A stretch of DNA of 64,000 nucleotides from Delphinus delphis (lineage: Eukaryota; Chordata; Mammalia; Artiodactyla; Delphinidae): the NCBI RefSeq assembly GCF_949987515.2, contig NC_082702.1, positions 48,577,600-48,641,599 of the forward strand, written 5' to 3'. The notes under the pieces were generated by a model, which was given only the letters and a program-made list of their open reading frames with translations, did no database searches and had not been told where the DNA came from. The translations under genes and the position numbers were made by a program. Positions 11,032-22,480 of the stretch are shown piece by piece. Numbering within the stretch: position 1 is the first letter of the stretch; each line of letters starts with the position of its first letter.

Positions 11032-12290
11032 CTCTAAAAATGACCCCCAAGATTCCACACCACAGGAAAGGGAACTCTCTTGCACTGTTGGTGGGAATGT
11101 AAAGTTACACAGCCACTATGGAGAACAGTATGGAGGTTCCTTAAAAAACTAAAAATAGAACTACATATGACCCAGAAATCTCACTACTGGGCATATACCC
11201 TGAGAAAACCATAACTCAAAAAGACACCATGCACCCCAACGTTCACTGCAGCACTATTTACGACAGCCAGGTCATGGAGGCAACCTAAGTGCCCATCGAC
11301 AGACGAATGGATAAAGAAGATGTAGTACATATATACAACGGAATATATTAGCCATAAAAAGGAATGAAACTGGGTCATTTGTAGAGACGTGGATGGACCT
11401 ACAGACTGTCATACAGAGTGAAGTAAGTCAGAAAGAGAAAAACAAATATCGTATGTTAATGCATATATGTGGAATCTAGAAATATGGTACAGATGAACTG
11501 GTTTGCAAGGCAAAAATTGAGACACAGATGTAGAGAACAAACGTATGGACACCAAGGGGGGAAAGCAGGGGAGGCGGGGGTGGTAGGATGAATTGGGAGA
11601 TTGGAATTAACATATATACACTAATATGTATAAAACAGATAATAACCTGCTGTATAAAAAATAAATAATTAAAATTTAAAAAAAGAGAAAAGAAAGAGTC
11701 CACACCACAACCCTGGAAGCTGTGGGTCTGATGAGATGTCCCTCACCATTACTCCCATCTAACACGGCACAGTGACCGTGTGGTGCTATATGGCACTGTT
11801 AACCTTAAAATAGGAGATTACCTGGGGGTAATCACAGGGCTGCTTGAAGACACACAGCTTTCCCAGCTGGCAGAAGGCTGGGAAGGAGAGATATGAAGTG
11901 TGAGGAGGGCCTGACATACTGTTTCTGGTTTGAAGAAAGAGGGAACCACAGGACAAGGAGTGCAATGTGAGTGGTCTCTAGGAGCGGAGAGAGGTCCCTA
12001 GCCGGCAGCCAGTGACTGAGGAGTAGGACCTCAGTCCTACAACCGCAAGGAACTGAATTCTGCCCAATCCTGAATGACCTCGGAAGTGAGTTCCTCATCA
12101 GAGACTCCAGAAAGGAAGGAAGCCCGGCTGGCTGACACTTGGATTTCACCTTTGTGAGGGTGAAGCAGAGAATCCAGCTGTGTCAGGCCTGTCTTCTGAC
12201 CTACAGAATGTGAGATAAGAAATTTGCATGGCTTTAAGTCCCTGTGTTTCTGGTAAAATGTTATAGAGCAATAAACAACTGCTTCACTCC
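11032..12290 (+). mobile_element. MLT1-like LTR interrupted by an L1
   Basis: The left part is 11032-11064 ('cctctaaaaatgacccccaa'). The right part is 11694-12290, with 'ggacctcagtcctacaaccg', 'caaggaactgaattctgccc', 'cctgaatgacctcggaagtg' and a terminal 'ataaacaactgc'. It resembles the element at 31864-32490. A later L1 (11065-11693) separates the two parts and duplicates 16 bp of the LTR. Confidence 0.65.
11065..11693 (+). mobile_element. L1 3' end inserted in an LTR, with TSD
   Basis: ORF2 C-terminal coding sequence is recognisable ('gcactgttggtgggaatgta', 'cactatggagaacagtatgg', 'ctactgggcatataccctga') and is followed by the 3' UTR and an A-rich end. Flanks aagattccacaccaca (11049-11064) and aagagtccacaccaca (11694-11709) match at 15 of 16, giving a clear TSD. 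It carries stops and is inactive. Confidence 0.88.
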
Positions 12291-13696
12291 CACAGAGACT
12301 TAAGAGTAATAGAGACAGACACAGACAGAAGGAGCTGATGGGACCAAATCAACAGCCAACAACTGATGAATCTGGCTAAAGAGTATAAGAGACTTCCTTG
12401 TAGGATTCTTGCAACTTTTCTGTAAGTTTGAAATTACAGCAAAAAAAAAAAAAGTCACAAATAATTAAAGCACAGGGCAAAATAAAACCCTTTGGCATCT
12501 GTGTAACTGCCAGTAGATAATACAGATTCATTAGCTCTTCTTCAAGTGTGTAGGAGCCTTGGGTTGTTGGCCACTGGTGGTCCTTAGTGAAAAGGCAAGT
12601 ATCCGGCGACTGTGATGATATATTCTCAGGTCTATTTCAGACAGTATGAGGTCAAAAGATGGCTTACCTTTTTACTTCTGGCATTACCATCTTTTAAAAA
12701 AAGATGATCTCTGCCACAATCTAATAGTAGGAGGTTCATGGATGCTACGAGGCCATGAATCAGGACACAGTATTATACTAAGTATTTCAAAAAGTGCATG
12801 ATAATTCCCTTGACAATGTTTAAAAACACATTTGTGTGAAGACAGATTTTTTACAACACCACGAAGGAACCTTTCAGACACCAGCTCATTGAGTTTACAA
12901 TGCAAACTCTCAAAAAATTAGTATACACACAATAATGTCAATACCTATTCCATCTCTCAGTGGCTTTCCATGGTCCTTCCAAATAAAGTAAAACAAACAT
13001 GGATAAGCAGAGTCTATTCGTTATTGATTTCTCTGCTTCACACTTACTAAGAAATACACTTCAGAGACTCTAGAAATAAGTCAAATATTGCTCAAGTTAT
13101 GTCTCAAAATATCCTAGAGGTCCATTTTCTGTTATTTCTTTCGTCAATTCTCTCAGTTCTGCATTTTTCATTAAGCTTCTTGGATTAACTTTCATCCCAT
13201 ACCTCCGTCAATAACACCCTAAGATATTTTGACATTGATTGTCAACATCAGTTTTGGTTTGATGCCATCTGTTATGCACTGTGGGACTTCAGCATGCTTT
13301 TCTTTCCTTTTTTTTTTTCCTAAGCCCATCTGAATTCCTGTATCTCCTGATATGTAGGAACATTATGACACTACAAAGTATTTTCAAAAAGAAGAAAATC
13401 AGACTTCGAGTTTCACCACTCTTCTGTCCATGGGAAACGATCTCCCTTACTTATAACGATTCACCAGTAGTCAGAGAACTAAAACCAGGGGCCTCTTGAA
13501 TCACCATCGGCTTTCTTTAGGGCTAAGCATGAGATATGGAAGGAAAGCCTCAGCCTTTCTCCCAAGAGAGCACTTTCACTTTTGGACAATTATAATGAGT
13601 TCTTGGAAAATTCTTCCCTGTACGTGTATGCACTTGCAACTCCGTAACTTCTAATCATTGTTCTTTGTTTGGCTTTTTATGTCCACCTGAGTTAAA
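12291..13696. other. No recognisable gene or repeat
   Basis: AT-rich DNA with an A12 run at 12442-12453 and a T-rich tract near 13308-13319. No exon or repeat family could be assigned. Confidence 0.4.
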
Positions 13697-13711
13697 ACTA
13701 TTCTCTCTTCC

Positions 13712-13964
13712 TGGGGACTTACCTGGTGGTCCAGTGGTTAAGAATCTGCCTTCCAATGCAGGGGACACGGGTTCGATCCTGGTCAGGGAACTAAGATCCC
13801 ACATGCTGCGGAGCAACTAAGCCTGCGCGTTCTAGAGCCCACACGCCACAACTAGAGAGAAGCTCGGGCGCCGCAGCCAAAGATCCCACGTGCCGCAACT
13901 AAGACCCAACGCAGCCAAAATGAATAAATAAATAAAATTTAAAATTATTAAAAAAAAAAAAAAC
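13712..13964 (+). mobile_element. CHR-2-like SINE
   Basis: Head 'ggggacttacctggtggtcc', body 'gatcccacatgctgcggagc', tail of taaa units and A13. A perfect 15-bp TSD, actattctctcttcc, lies at 13697-13711 and 13965-13979. Confidence 0.93.
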
Positions 13965-13979
13965 ACTATTCTCTCTTCC

Positions 13980-14550
13980 AGATGACTCCTCTTCGGATAT
14001 GTGAAGACATCCTCCTCCCTCCCAGTGCCCAGCTCCTCTCTTTTCCAGATAAAGTCTACCAGAGTTCTCATAAGGCTCACCCGTGAGTACCTCACATCTA
14101 GCGGTGAGCATCACTCTGAGAGGGCAGCCTGCACGACCCCCCTTGTCATATCTAATGGACGTATTACACTAGAATGGACTGCAATTCCAAGACAGTGATG
14201 CTATTTCATTACAACTAACAGGTCTAGATCACCTTTCCTGTGATCTCACTACCTGAAGCAAAGTAAGTCAGAGTATAAAACTTTACCCAAAAAATGAGTG
14301 ATAGTACCACTCTAAATTAACACAATTGAGTGGAAACATAAATCCGCAATTTTTCATGTTAAACATTTAGTATTGTGATTCTATACTTTTATATACTTTA
14401 TTTAAACACATTAAAATGTTTTATTTATAATAATGATAGCATCCTAATGTTTAATCCTCTCATAGATGAAATTTGAGCAATATATTGAGATATAGATATA
14501 GATATATACACATATACTTAACATTGGTCCAGGAATTTTTTTATGTTTTA
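13980..14550. other. No recognisable gene or repeat
   Basis: Mixed DNA becoming AT-rich after 14280, with a short (ATAGAT)n-like patch near 14489-14510. No gene or repeat family was assigned. Confidence 0.4.
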
Positions 14551-14565
14551 AAAAGTCAACTTAAG

Positions 14566-14763
14566 GGCTTCCCTGGTGGCGCACTGGTTGAGAGTCCGCC
14601 TGCCGATGCAGGGGACACCGGTTCGTGCCCCGGTCCGGGAAGATCCCACATGCCGCGGAGCGGCTGGGCCCGTGAGCCATGGCCGCTGAGCCTGCGCGTC
14701 CGGAGCCTGTGCTCCGCAGCGGGAGAGGCCACGACAGTGAGAGGCCCGCGTACCGCAAAAAAA
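14566..14763 (+). mobile_element. CHR-1 SINE, near-intact
   Basis: A clean CHR-1 copy with the full body through 'gcccgcgtaccgc' and an A tail. A perfect 15-bp TSD, aaaagtcaacttaag, lies at 14551-14565 and 14764-14778. The intact TSD and little-diverged body make this one of the youngest-looking insertions in the window. Confidence 0.95.
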
Positions 14764-14778
14764 AAAAGTCAACTTAAG

Positions 14779-15782
14779 ATGAATAACCAAGGATTCAGTT
14801 GCCTATGTGTAAAATGCAGCAGCAATGTTCATGGAACAGAATTGGAATTTTTAAATTTAGTATGAACTGCTTTTGCATTTTGGAAAAATTTTGTTTTAGA
14901 TGCTGTTGTCCTTCCTCACATTCTGAATAAGACTGTTCATATATTTTGCACAATAAGATCTAGGGTTGCCCTTGCATTTGCATTTTAAAACCGTGATATA
15001 AAAGAGAAATATAAAAAGTGAAGTGCCTACCAAACACAAACGTTCTCCTGATATAAAGTGAAAATGACCATTCTAGCCAGTTGTGCTTATAAACGCCATT
15101 CATTTCCAGAGGTTACCACTTTCTTCCTAATGTCTCTCTGGAGTTGTGACCAGCTGTGCTTGTCACTGAAATGTTTGATAGGAAAACACCTGGAAATAAA
15201 TGGCTTCCACAGGGAAACAGGTTGCACCATTTGCCAAAAAAAGGAAGGGGGTCATGAATGGCCACACGTGAATAACTTTGCTAGTCCATCTTTTTTAAAA
15301 ATGTAACATCATAAGGTACTGATTTCACATATGTAGGAAATCTAACTTTTATAAAACTCTGACTCTCTTAACAGGAATGCTATACTCAGCTTAACTTTTT
15401 ATTTTAATCCACTACGAATGCTATGGTTGACATTTTTTTTTAATCTAACCCTCATATCTAAAACTATATGCAGTGAATGAATTAAATCTGCAATACTTAA
15501 TATGTACTGTCAAAAAATACATTTTGGAGAACTGTAAAATTTTCTGCTCTGAACTTTCAGTGAATCTCTTGCTCCCTAAGATTCTAACCCATTCTCTTTA
15601 TATTCCTTCTTGGAGTCAACAATCCCAAGAACAGAACAGAACCTGTGGAGACAAGCCAAATTACAAAGGAAAATAACCCCATGACACGTGGTCCAAGTGT
15701 GATAAGCAGCATGTTAAATAGGTGCCCAATATGAACCAGTGTCCAGTGATTTCGCTTTTGTAAACACACGCGTGCACATGCG

Positions 15783-15785
<3 letters not shown>
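14779..15785. other. No recognisable gene or repeat
   Basis: AT-rich DNA. The frame at 15058-15306 is in-phase for 82 codons but has no recognisable domain or splice context. Confidence 0.4.

Positions 15786-15819
<34 letters not shown>
15786..15819. repeat. (CA)n microsatellite
   Basis: About 17 uninterrupted CA units, preceded by imperfect 'cacgcgtgcacatgcgcacg'. Confidence 0.95.
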
Positions 15820-15822
<3 letters not shown>

Positions 15823-15823
15823 T

Positions 15824-15965
15824 TATATAACCTGGAAACTGTCAGAAAGTGCACATAGCAGATTGTTAACAGTTACTTCTTCTAGGGGTTGGAATTGGAA
15901 GTGGGGAGGGACAGAAATCACAATTTTGTTCCTTTGGACTTTTCAATATGTTTCACATTTAGAAC
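15824..15965 (+). mobile_element. Old L1 (L1M-type) 3' end
   Basis: 'ttgttaacagttacttcttc', 'taggggttggaattggaagt' and 'cttttcaatatgtttcacat' follow the pattern of old L1M 3' ends. Short and diverged. Confidence 0.5.
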
Positions 15966-16404
15966 AAAGAACAAAGAAAACAAAAGGAAGATAACTGGTT
16001 TTGTTACTGATAGTCATATAATGAAAGGCCTGTGAGTAACAATCATGACAGCGTAGTTGGGCCTAGGATTCCGTGGGTGATACCAAAGGTATCCTCACAT
16101 ATCACCACTCGGGCTCCCTGTGACAGCTCTCTACCGTTGGCAGAACAGATCTTCTCATTTTCACTTTAGCGATTAGTACCATGGGGCTCAGACAAAGCTG
16201 GTTAACGGGCTCGAAGGATTTCATACAGGGATGCAGTAGCAAGGAACAGGACCCAGGCTTTCCAATGCCAAACGTACAGTTGTTTCTTCTAAAACCTGTC
16301 TCTAAAACAAAACAGCCACCCTTGCTGGGAATATTTCATTCAGAAAATGCGCGAGGAGCCCTGAAAATGTACCAAGAAACAAAATGAAGCTGACGTGTGT
16401 TTCA
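15966..16404. other. No recognisable gene or repeat
   Basis: Ordinary DNA; purine-rich at the left edge. Part of the 16181-16387 frame shows no known motif. Confidence 0.4.
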
Positions 16405-16417
16405 AAAATCTTTCCAG

Positions 16418-16532
16418 GGACTTCCCTGGTGGTCCAGTGGTTAAGACTCTGCGCTTCCACTGCAGGGGGCAGGGGTTCGATCCCTGGCGGGGGAACTAAG
16501 ATTCCTGCATGCTGTGCAGCGTGGCCAAAAAT
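16418..16532 (+). mobile_element. Short CHR-2-like SINE
   Basis: Head 'ggacttccctggtggtccag', B-box-like 'gggttcgatccc' and a short 'gcgtggccaaaaat' tail. Perfect 13-bp TSD aaaatctttccag at 16405-16417 and 16533-16545. Confidence 0.92.
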
Positions 16533-16545
16533 AAAATCTTTCCAG

Positions 16546-17224
16546 AGAAACAACTATAGATAAAATGGAATAAACCCAGATAATTATCTCTACAATCTAA
16601 TAGTGACCAAGCAAGTTTTACGACCTCCGTGTACTTTGAAAAGGCAGTCACAGCTGCCAATGAGTCCTTTCATAAGCTTCCGTGTTTTATATTATTAGTA
16701 TAATGATAATTTGCTTCTTTCTTATTTCAGGTCAGGAATGTTTTAAATTAGTTGACTCGTTTTTAAAACTTATGCCTTTTTTCCTGGGCATTGCTTTGCC
16801 CTTCAATCTTCTGTCAGGTTTTCAATCATGCAAAGATTCATTATGTCTTCACTGTGTAATTATTCACTATGCAATTGGTGTTCTCTGTGACTATTCTGAA
16901 ATATTCATAGTACATTAATCGTTCTACCTGGATCACAGATCTCAGATACAGCATATTCTGACTAGGGTATCACTCAAGTTTATTACACATCAAATAGATC
17001 TTGAGCATCAACTAGCATTTTCCTTTGTAGCATGGGTGTAAAATGGCATAAACTCTCCGACTTCAGAGAAATGAGGCCAACGATAACATAGAAAGTAGCA
17101 CTTTTTTATTAAAAAGTCACTAATGTAGCAGGTGCCAAATGCCTTACCATAATAACGCAATGACTACATATCAATGACACACTTTTTGGACACTTTATCA
17201 CAAACCAAAAATGGCAAGTCAGAA
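16546..17224. other. No recognisable gene or repeat
   Basis: AT-rich DNA. The hydrophobic 78-codon frame at 16682-16918 is rich in Phe, Leu and Ile because the DNA is T-rich; I see no gene structure. Confidence 0.4.
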
Positions 17225-17500
17225 AACGAGCTGTCTGCGTTCTCTGTGCCAGGCACTGTGAATGGAGCACGAGATACAGAGCCACGCAATCCAATAAAAT
17301 ATCATCCCTATCTTCGAGGAATGCCAGCCAAACCGGGGCCAAACACACAAAAAGAGAACATGTCAGGAAAGCAAGGCCATCGCTCTGAGGGGGACAAATA
17401 AGGATGCTTTGGACGTGGCGTGAGTAGTGGTCACAGAAAGCTTCCTGGGGGAGACGGCACTTGAGCGGAAACTGTAAGGATGAGTGAGGTCAGACAAACG
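17225..17500 (-). mobile_element. L2 LINE 3' fragment, reverse orientation
   Basis: Reversed L2 signature: 'ctgtgccaggcactgtgaat', 'atccctatcttcgaggaatg', then 'gcttcctgggggagacggca' and 'cttgagcggaaactgtaagg'. Old and non-coding. Confidence 0.65.
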
Positions 17501-18522
17501 GCGGCAGGAAATGGAAGTCATTCCACAAATGAGCAAATTTTCCTCTAGGAAGGTTCAAAACATTTTTGCTCTCAGTATCAAGTTAAGAATGCCAATTTCC
17601 TCAGACTCAAACACACACATACAACCCCAAAAGAGTACTTTTAGAAAATGCAAGTTGACACGCAAAAATGTTATCTCATTTTGGGTTTTAATATGCAAAT
17701 ACGGAACACTTAACTTTAGTGATTATATTACCTAAGGAGAGTCAGAGGAAAACTACAGCTGCGACCACAAGGAAAGCAGATTATAACCCTATGGAGGCTG
17801 GCAGCCACGGAGCAGGAGATCTGACAATGTCCTTTCCAAATCCAACATCTTACACAAGTCTGTGGCTTAAAGTTATCCAGCAAAGATTAGCAAAGTGGAT
17901 CCAACAATGAGCTTTCCCTAAAAAAATGAAAAATTCTTAGTAGCAAGCTAAATTTCTAAAAAGCACATTTTATACATCAGATCCTTTAAAAAGTTTATTT
18001 CAGGCTAAAGATACATATATATAATATGCCAAGTTATCTGTGCTATTTGAAGAACTAGATTTCCATAAAGCCATATTCAATAATACTGCACTGTTTCATA
18101 ATCATGGAAGTGATAAACATCGTTTCAAAACAGAGAATTTGGATATTATTTATTCACTTGATTATACTTTAATCTTCCTGAAATTCTTCGTTGTATTACA
18201 TGAACTAAATAATCAGAATTTATCAATATAATCAATTTTAGATTTAACTCAGTTAATTATCACTAGATTAATGTTTATTGGTTACTAAAACATTTTTAAT
18301 TCTGCTTTTAAAAGTTCTTTGTTCCATTTTGACACTGCAAAATAAAAAAAGGATATTGCAAAAGTTGACAACCAACGTGGACATTTAATATATGATAAAG
18401 GCTTTATGTCAAAGCAGTAAAGAAAAGATGAATTATTTTTAAAAATTGTATTGGGATAATAGCAGGATAGCAAATATTAGGAGAAAGCATGGACAAATTC
18501 TTCTATAACCTAGGACTAGGAA
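17501..18522. other. No recognisable gene or repeat
   Basis: AT-rich DNA with no assigned repeat or gene. Confidence 0.4.
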
Positions 18523-18533
18523 AAGCTTTTCTT

Positions 18534-18742
18534 TTTTTTTTTTTTCCTTTGCGGTATGAGGGCCTGTCACTGTTATGGCCTCTCCCGTTGCGGAGCACAG
18601 GCTCCGGACACGCAGGCTCAGCGGCCATGGCTCACGGGCTCAGCCGCTCCGCAGCATGTGGGATCTTCCCGGATCAGGGCACGAACCCGTGTCCCCTGCA
18701 TCGGCAGGCGGACTCTCAACCACTGCGCCACCAGGGAAGCCC
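18534..18742 (-). mobile_element. CHR-1-like SINE, reverse orientation
   Basis: Reversed A tail (T run, then 'cctttgcggtatgag'), CHR-1 body and reversed head. The TSD aagcttttctt is exact at 18523-18533 and 18743-18753. Confidence 0.93.
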
Positions 18743-18854
18743 AAGCTTTTCTTAAATATGACTCAAAATCTAGAAACAATTTGAGAAAAGATAAGTTTAA
18801 CCATGTAAAAACAATTATGTGATTTAAAAATACCAGAGCAAATAAAAAAACAAA

Positions 18855-19075
18855 TGAAAAACTAGGACAATATTTGCAATTAATATCAGGCCAACGGTTA
18901 ATATTCCTACTGTTTAGAGAGTTCTTTTAAAAATAGAGAACATACTAAGAGAAGAATGGGCACAGCCATGCACAGGAGTTCACAGCAAATCACATGCAAA
19001 TGGCTCTCATCTTAAAGATGCTCAACCTCACCCATAACAAGAGAAAAATATAAAATTCAGACATATTTTGTTGGT
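18855..19075 (+). mobile_element. Old L1 ORF2 fragment, left part
   Basis: 'gacaatatttgcaattaata', 'agaagaatgggcacagccat', 'gcaaatggctctcatcttaa' and 'gatgctcaacctcacccata' follow the ORF2 segment 'ggagaaatatttgcaaa...gctcaacatcact' of L1. The homology resumes at about 20185, so the L1 is split by the insertion between them. Confidence 0.6.
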
Positions 19076-20184
19076 GGAGGACATTGAGAGATGTGACCAC
19101 CAGCTGACCTACAAGGGGGACCTAGGCAACAGCAGGGTCCTCGCTCCCTCCCCTGACTTGGAATGTACACTCTGCTCACTGTTCCCACAGTGAGACTGTT
19201 ACCAAACCAACCTCAGGTCGGCTTGTCCAATGCACGGCAAAGCCAGTCTACTGACACCAGGTTGTGGTGGAGGAAAGTACAGTGTTTATCTGCAGGGCAC
19301 CAAGCAAGGAGAATGGGCAACTAATGCTCAGGAGACCTGAACTCCCCAGTAGCTTTCAGGGAAGGATTTTTAAAGGCAACATTAGGGGCGAGAGTTGCAG
19401 GCTGCCTGATCAGCTCGAGGACAGTCTTCTGATTGGGAGGTGATGACATAACAGGGTGGTATTTCAGGAATCTCAATCATCAGTTTTCTGGTTCCAACCA
19501 GTCTGGGGTCTACGTGCTGCTGGTCAGCACGCAGTCAACTTCCTCCACCTGGTATGGGCAGTGGGGTGGCGGGGGGGGGCCTCTTAGTTTCTGCAGAACA
19601 ACCCAAGGACATGTGTCTGGATATTACCTGTATGTAGCCCTTAGGAGGAACGAAGGGGTCGTTTTCTCTGTTTTATGGCTAAGCTATTATTATTTTGTCT
19701 TGCTTGACTGCTTTCCTTTGTTTCTATATTTTCTCACTTCTCTAATTATTAATGGATTAAATTTGCCCTTTGGAACTCAGGGAAGGCCTAGGAGGCTAAA
19801 GCTTTTCTATAAACAAGAAGTGGGGGACACGGTGGAGAGGGGGTCTGTCCCCAGGAAGGCCCCACAGGGTCCCGCTCAGGTTTCAGGAACTGTCTCAAGG
19901 ATGCAGCCTTGCAACAGTAAGGGGTTGCTGAGAACATCTGGATGATATAGGTGACTGAACTCAGTTAAGGCCTCTGTATAAGCTTTTAATCTCACAGGTG
20001 TATGTGTATGTGGTGATCTATTCGTCTTGTGGCTGCCCAAGACAAGCCTTGTAAGTCAGTCCCCTTGCTTATTAAAACCTTCTACCTACCCATCTGGAGT
20101 GGTCTGCCTCTTTCTCTGGTCTCTCCTTGCCTTCTGTGTACCAGGGCTAGTTTGCGAAGCAACACATTCATCACTTATTATACT
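19076..20184 (+). mobile_element. Probable solo LTR (about 1.1 kb) inside an old L1
   Basis: The block interrupts L1 ORF2 homology and has the composition of a retroviral LTR. A polyadenylation-like 'cttattaaaacc' at about 20070 is followed by a pyrimidine-rich 'tgcctctttctctggtctct' segment, as in R-U5 regions of class I (ERV1) LTRs. The likely start is near 'tgtgaccacc' (19093) or slightly upstream, and the end near 20165-20184. I could not fix the boundaries or a TSD. A 170-codon frame at 19433-19945 lies inside it and looks incidental. No gag, pol or env sequence is present. Confidence 0.45.
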
Positions 20185-20315
20185 GCAAAGGGATTGACCA
20201 CTTACTTGGTTGACAAGATGTGAATAAACAGACTCTCTCATACATTATTGATAGGAAGGAAAAATGGTGCAACACCTACAGAGGATAATCTACCGATATG
20301 TAACTCAATGGCATC
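20185..20315 (+). mobile_element. Old L1 ORF2 fragment, right part
   Basis: 'ccacttacttggttgacaag', 'atgtgaataaacagactctc' and 'tcatacattattgataggaa' continue the L1 ORF2 homology that stops at 19075. Confidence 0.55.
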
Positions 20316-22062
20316 AAGGTTTAATTTGGAGGTCTGACCTCAGTAGTAGGTCAAAATTAGTACTATACTAAATGTTGCTGTGGTTCCACCTAATAAAGCT
20401 TAAAAGCAAATCTGAGGGGATCAAACTGTTTCCAAGTAACTTAATCCCTAAAAGTCAAAAGCAAAGGGAAACATACAAGCTAAGTACCACAATGATTGCT
20501 TAACAACCCAGGAAGTATTTACCTCAAGTGAATTTGAAACACAACAATTTGACTAGTAGGAAATAGCCTCAGGATAAAAACAAGTTAAGAAATCTTAAAT
20601 TCTGTTGAGTAATGTTGCTTGCAATAATACTGATACTGTTAATCTGAAACTATTATATGTACACACACACAGTAGAATAAAAGAAATGAGTAATTATTTT
20701 AATAAAGATCTCACTGTGAAAGACATACGAATATTAAATCTAAGAATTAAAACCCTATAATTCTAAATTTGAATTAGAAACTTCAGTATGAGCAGATAAT
20801 GTATTTCCTCTGAAAAACATAAACAAAAACAAAAATATATTCCTAGCTATGTCTATTGACAAGGCCTGGAAACAGTTACACAGACCACAAGCAGTGAGCC
20901 CTTGGCACCCAGATATTTAAATCTGAATACCGTTTCTCACTAGAATGAACAGAGATGCTTAGAATACCTAGCTGAGAATGCACTGGGGAGTACAGATGGG
21001 TGAGGTTTGTGAAGGATGATTCTATATAACACCAACAGTTGACTGAACATAGTGGAGGAATAAGAAATAGAAATTGACTCCAAGGGACAAATCTAAGAAA
21101 ATGATTGTGTTATTAACATACAGATAATTAGCAGAAATAACTAAATTTGAGTTATTACATAGGACTGAAAAATGGTACAGTATCTTCTTTCTAAAGATGC
21201 TTTGACTTCCTGGACCAGGCTGTTACTTCCTTTGCCAGCTCCCTGACCTGGCTAGAAGTCCTGTGTGTACACACTACCCATCTCAGTAAGTGCTGAGTTG
21301 TCTCTCCACTTCCTGACTCAGAAGTATTGCTACTCCATGGGGGATGGGACCCGGCTTCCTAAATGACACAATAAATAAGCTTTGATGATACTACGCCTCC
21401 AAGATTTAGCTCTGTCTCCTGTCGCAGCATAAGCTGCTCTGTCATGACTACATACATATATACAAGCTTGTATGTATATATATATAATATCTGCAGACAT
21501 ATTATATACAGAGATATATATATTGTATCTGCCTAACCTTTCTGTCCCTACCACGTTATGCTCTTCTTTCTCTCAGCCTTGGTTAACGCTGTTTCCCTTG
21601 CCTGAAAGGCTGTTTTCTCACTTTTATTCTGATCTACCATTTCATTAAGAGTGTGCTGCATGGTGATTCCAGCCATTGTTGTTCCCCTCTTCCCTCGATT
21701 CCCGAAGAGCTGCCTTCTATGGAAATTGTGGCATATCCTTCTGCCTCTAAACACTCAGTCAATTCTCTTTTATACAATGATATTAGTTGTCGGTTTACTT
21801 CTTCAGATTCCTACTTTAAGGCTTTTTTCCTCCATACTTTCAGCAAGTCCAACCAATAACGTATATCTATGCTTTAATGTGTGCCTGGACCATCAGGCAA
21901 TCATCGTAAACAGAGATTTGGCCACAGTCATGCAGGGCGGGGACCCAGGTAAGGAAAGAGAGGTGCCTTAAGATACATACTTCAAGGCATTCATGGTCAG
22001 GATTGTTCAAGTGCTAACTCTGAACTGCAAATAGTTAATATTACTGAAAACCCAGGGGTAAG
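20316..22062. other. No recognisable gene; AT-rich palindrome near 21452
   Basis: No gene or repeat family assigned. At 21452-21480 an imperfect palindrome is centred on 'aagctt', followed by (TA)n-rich DNA up to 21530. The overlapping frames at 21651-21971 have no recognisable similarity. Confidence 0.4.
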
Positions 22063-22480
22063 GATGTGGAATGGGGAGAGGTCAGACTGGTCAGAAATGT
22101 AGGTAAGGGCTCGATCGTGGAGAGCCCTGTACGTCCTGCTGTGGAATCAGGCTCTATCCTCAAAGTAAAGTGGAACGGAAATGCGGTGTGGGGCCGGGGA
22201 GGGACATGATTTCAAATGGGTGTGCCAGAATGACGGACTTCAAGTCAGCCTGGAGAACGGCTTAGAAAGACTAAGGCCAAGAGGCCAGGTCAAGACAGAG
22301 AAGTGTTTAGCCTGCTCCATCCATGGCAGAAGCAGTAAGAACAGAAGAGATTACTCACAAGAAGTCAAAGGTGAAGAAGGATTGAGAGGGTGAGAAAGAA
22401 ATCAAGGGAGGAGATCAAGAGAGTCGCCATGTTTCTGTTTGACCTCCTGGGTCTTTCACAAGGCTGCTGACGTTACATCC
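22063..22480 (-). mobile_element. L2 LINE fragment, reverse orientation
   Basis: Reversed L2 blocks: 'gagccctgtacgtcctgctg', 'ggctctatcctcaaagtaaa', 'gagggacatgatttcaaatg' and 'aatcaagggaggagatcaag' in the right order. Diverged and non-coding. Confidence 0.55.

Noticed and set aside
14473..14865. 130-codon frame and many similar frames sharing residues such as GGA(L/V)VESPPADAGD and SLCSAAGEAT
   Set aside because: These are translations of CHR SINEs and recur wherever the SINE occurs. They are not a protein family.
15786..15819. Periodic direct repeats considered as a CRISPR-like array (also the other CA/GT runs)
   Set aside because: They are dinucleotide microsatellites without spacers, in a mammalian genome.
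19433..19945. 170-codon frame
   Set aside because: It lies inside the LTR-like block, has no domain or retroviral motif, and has no splice context.
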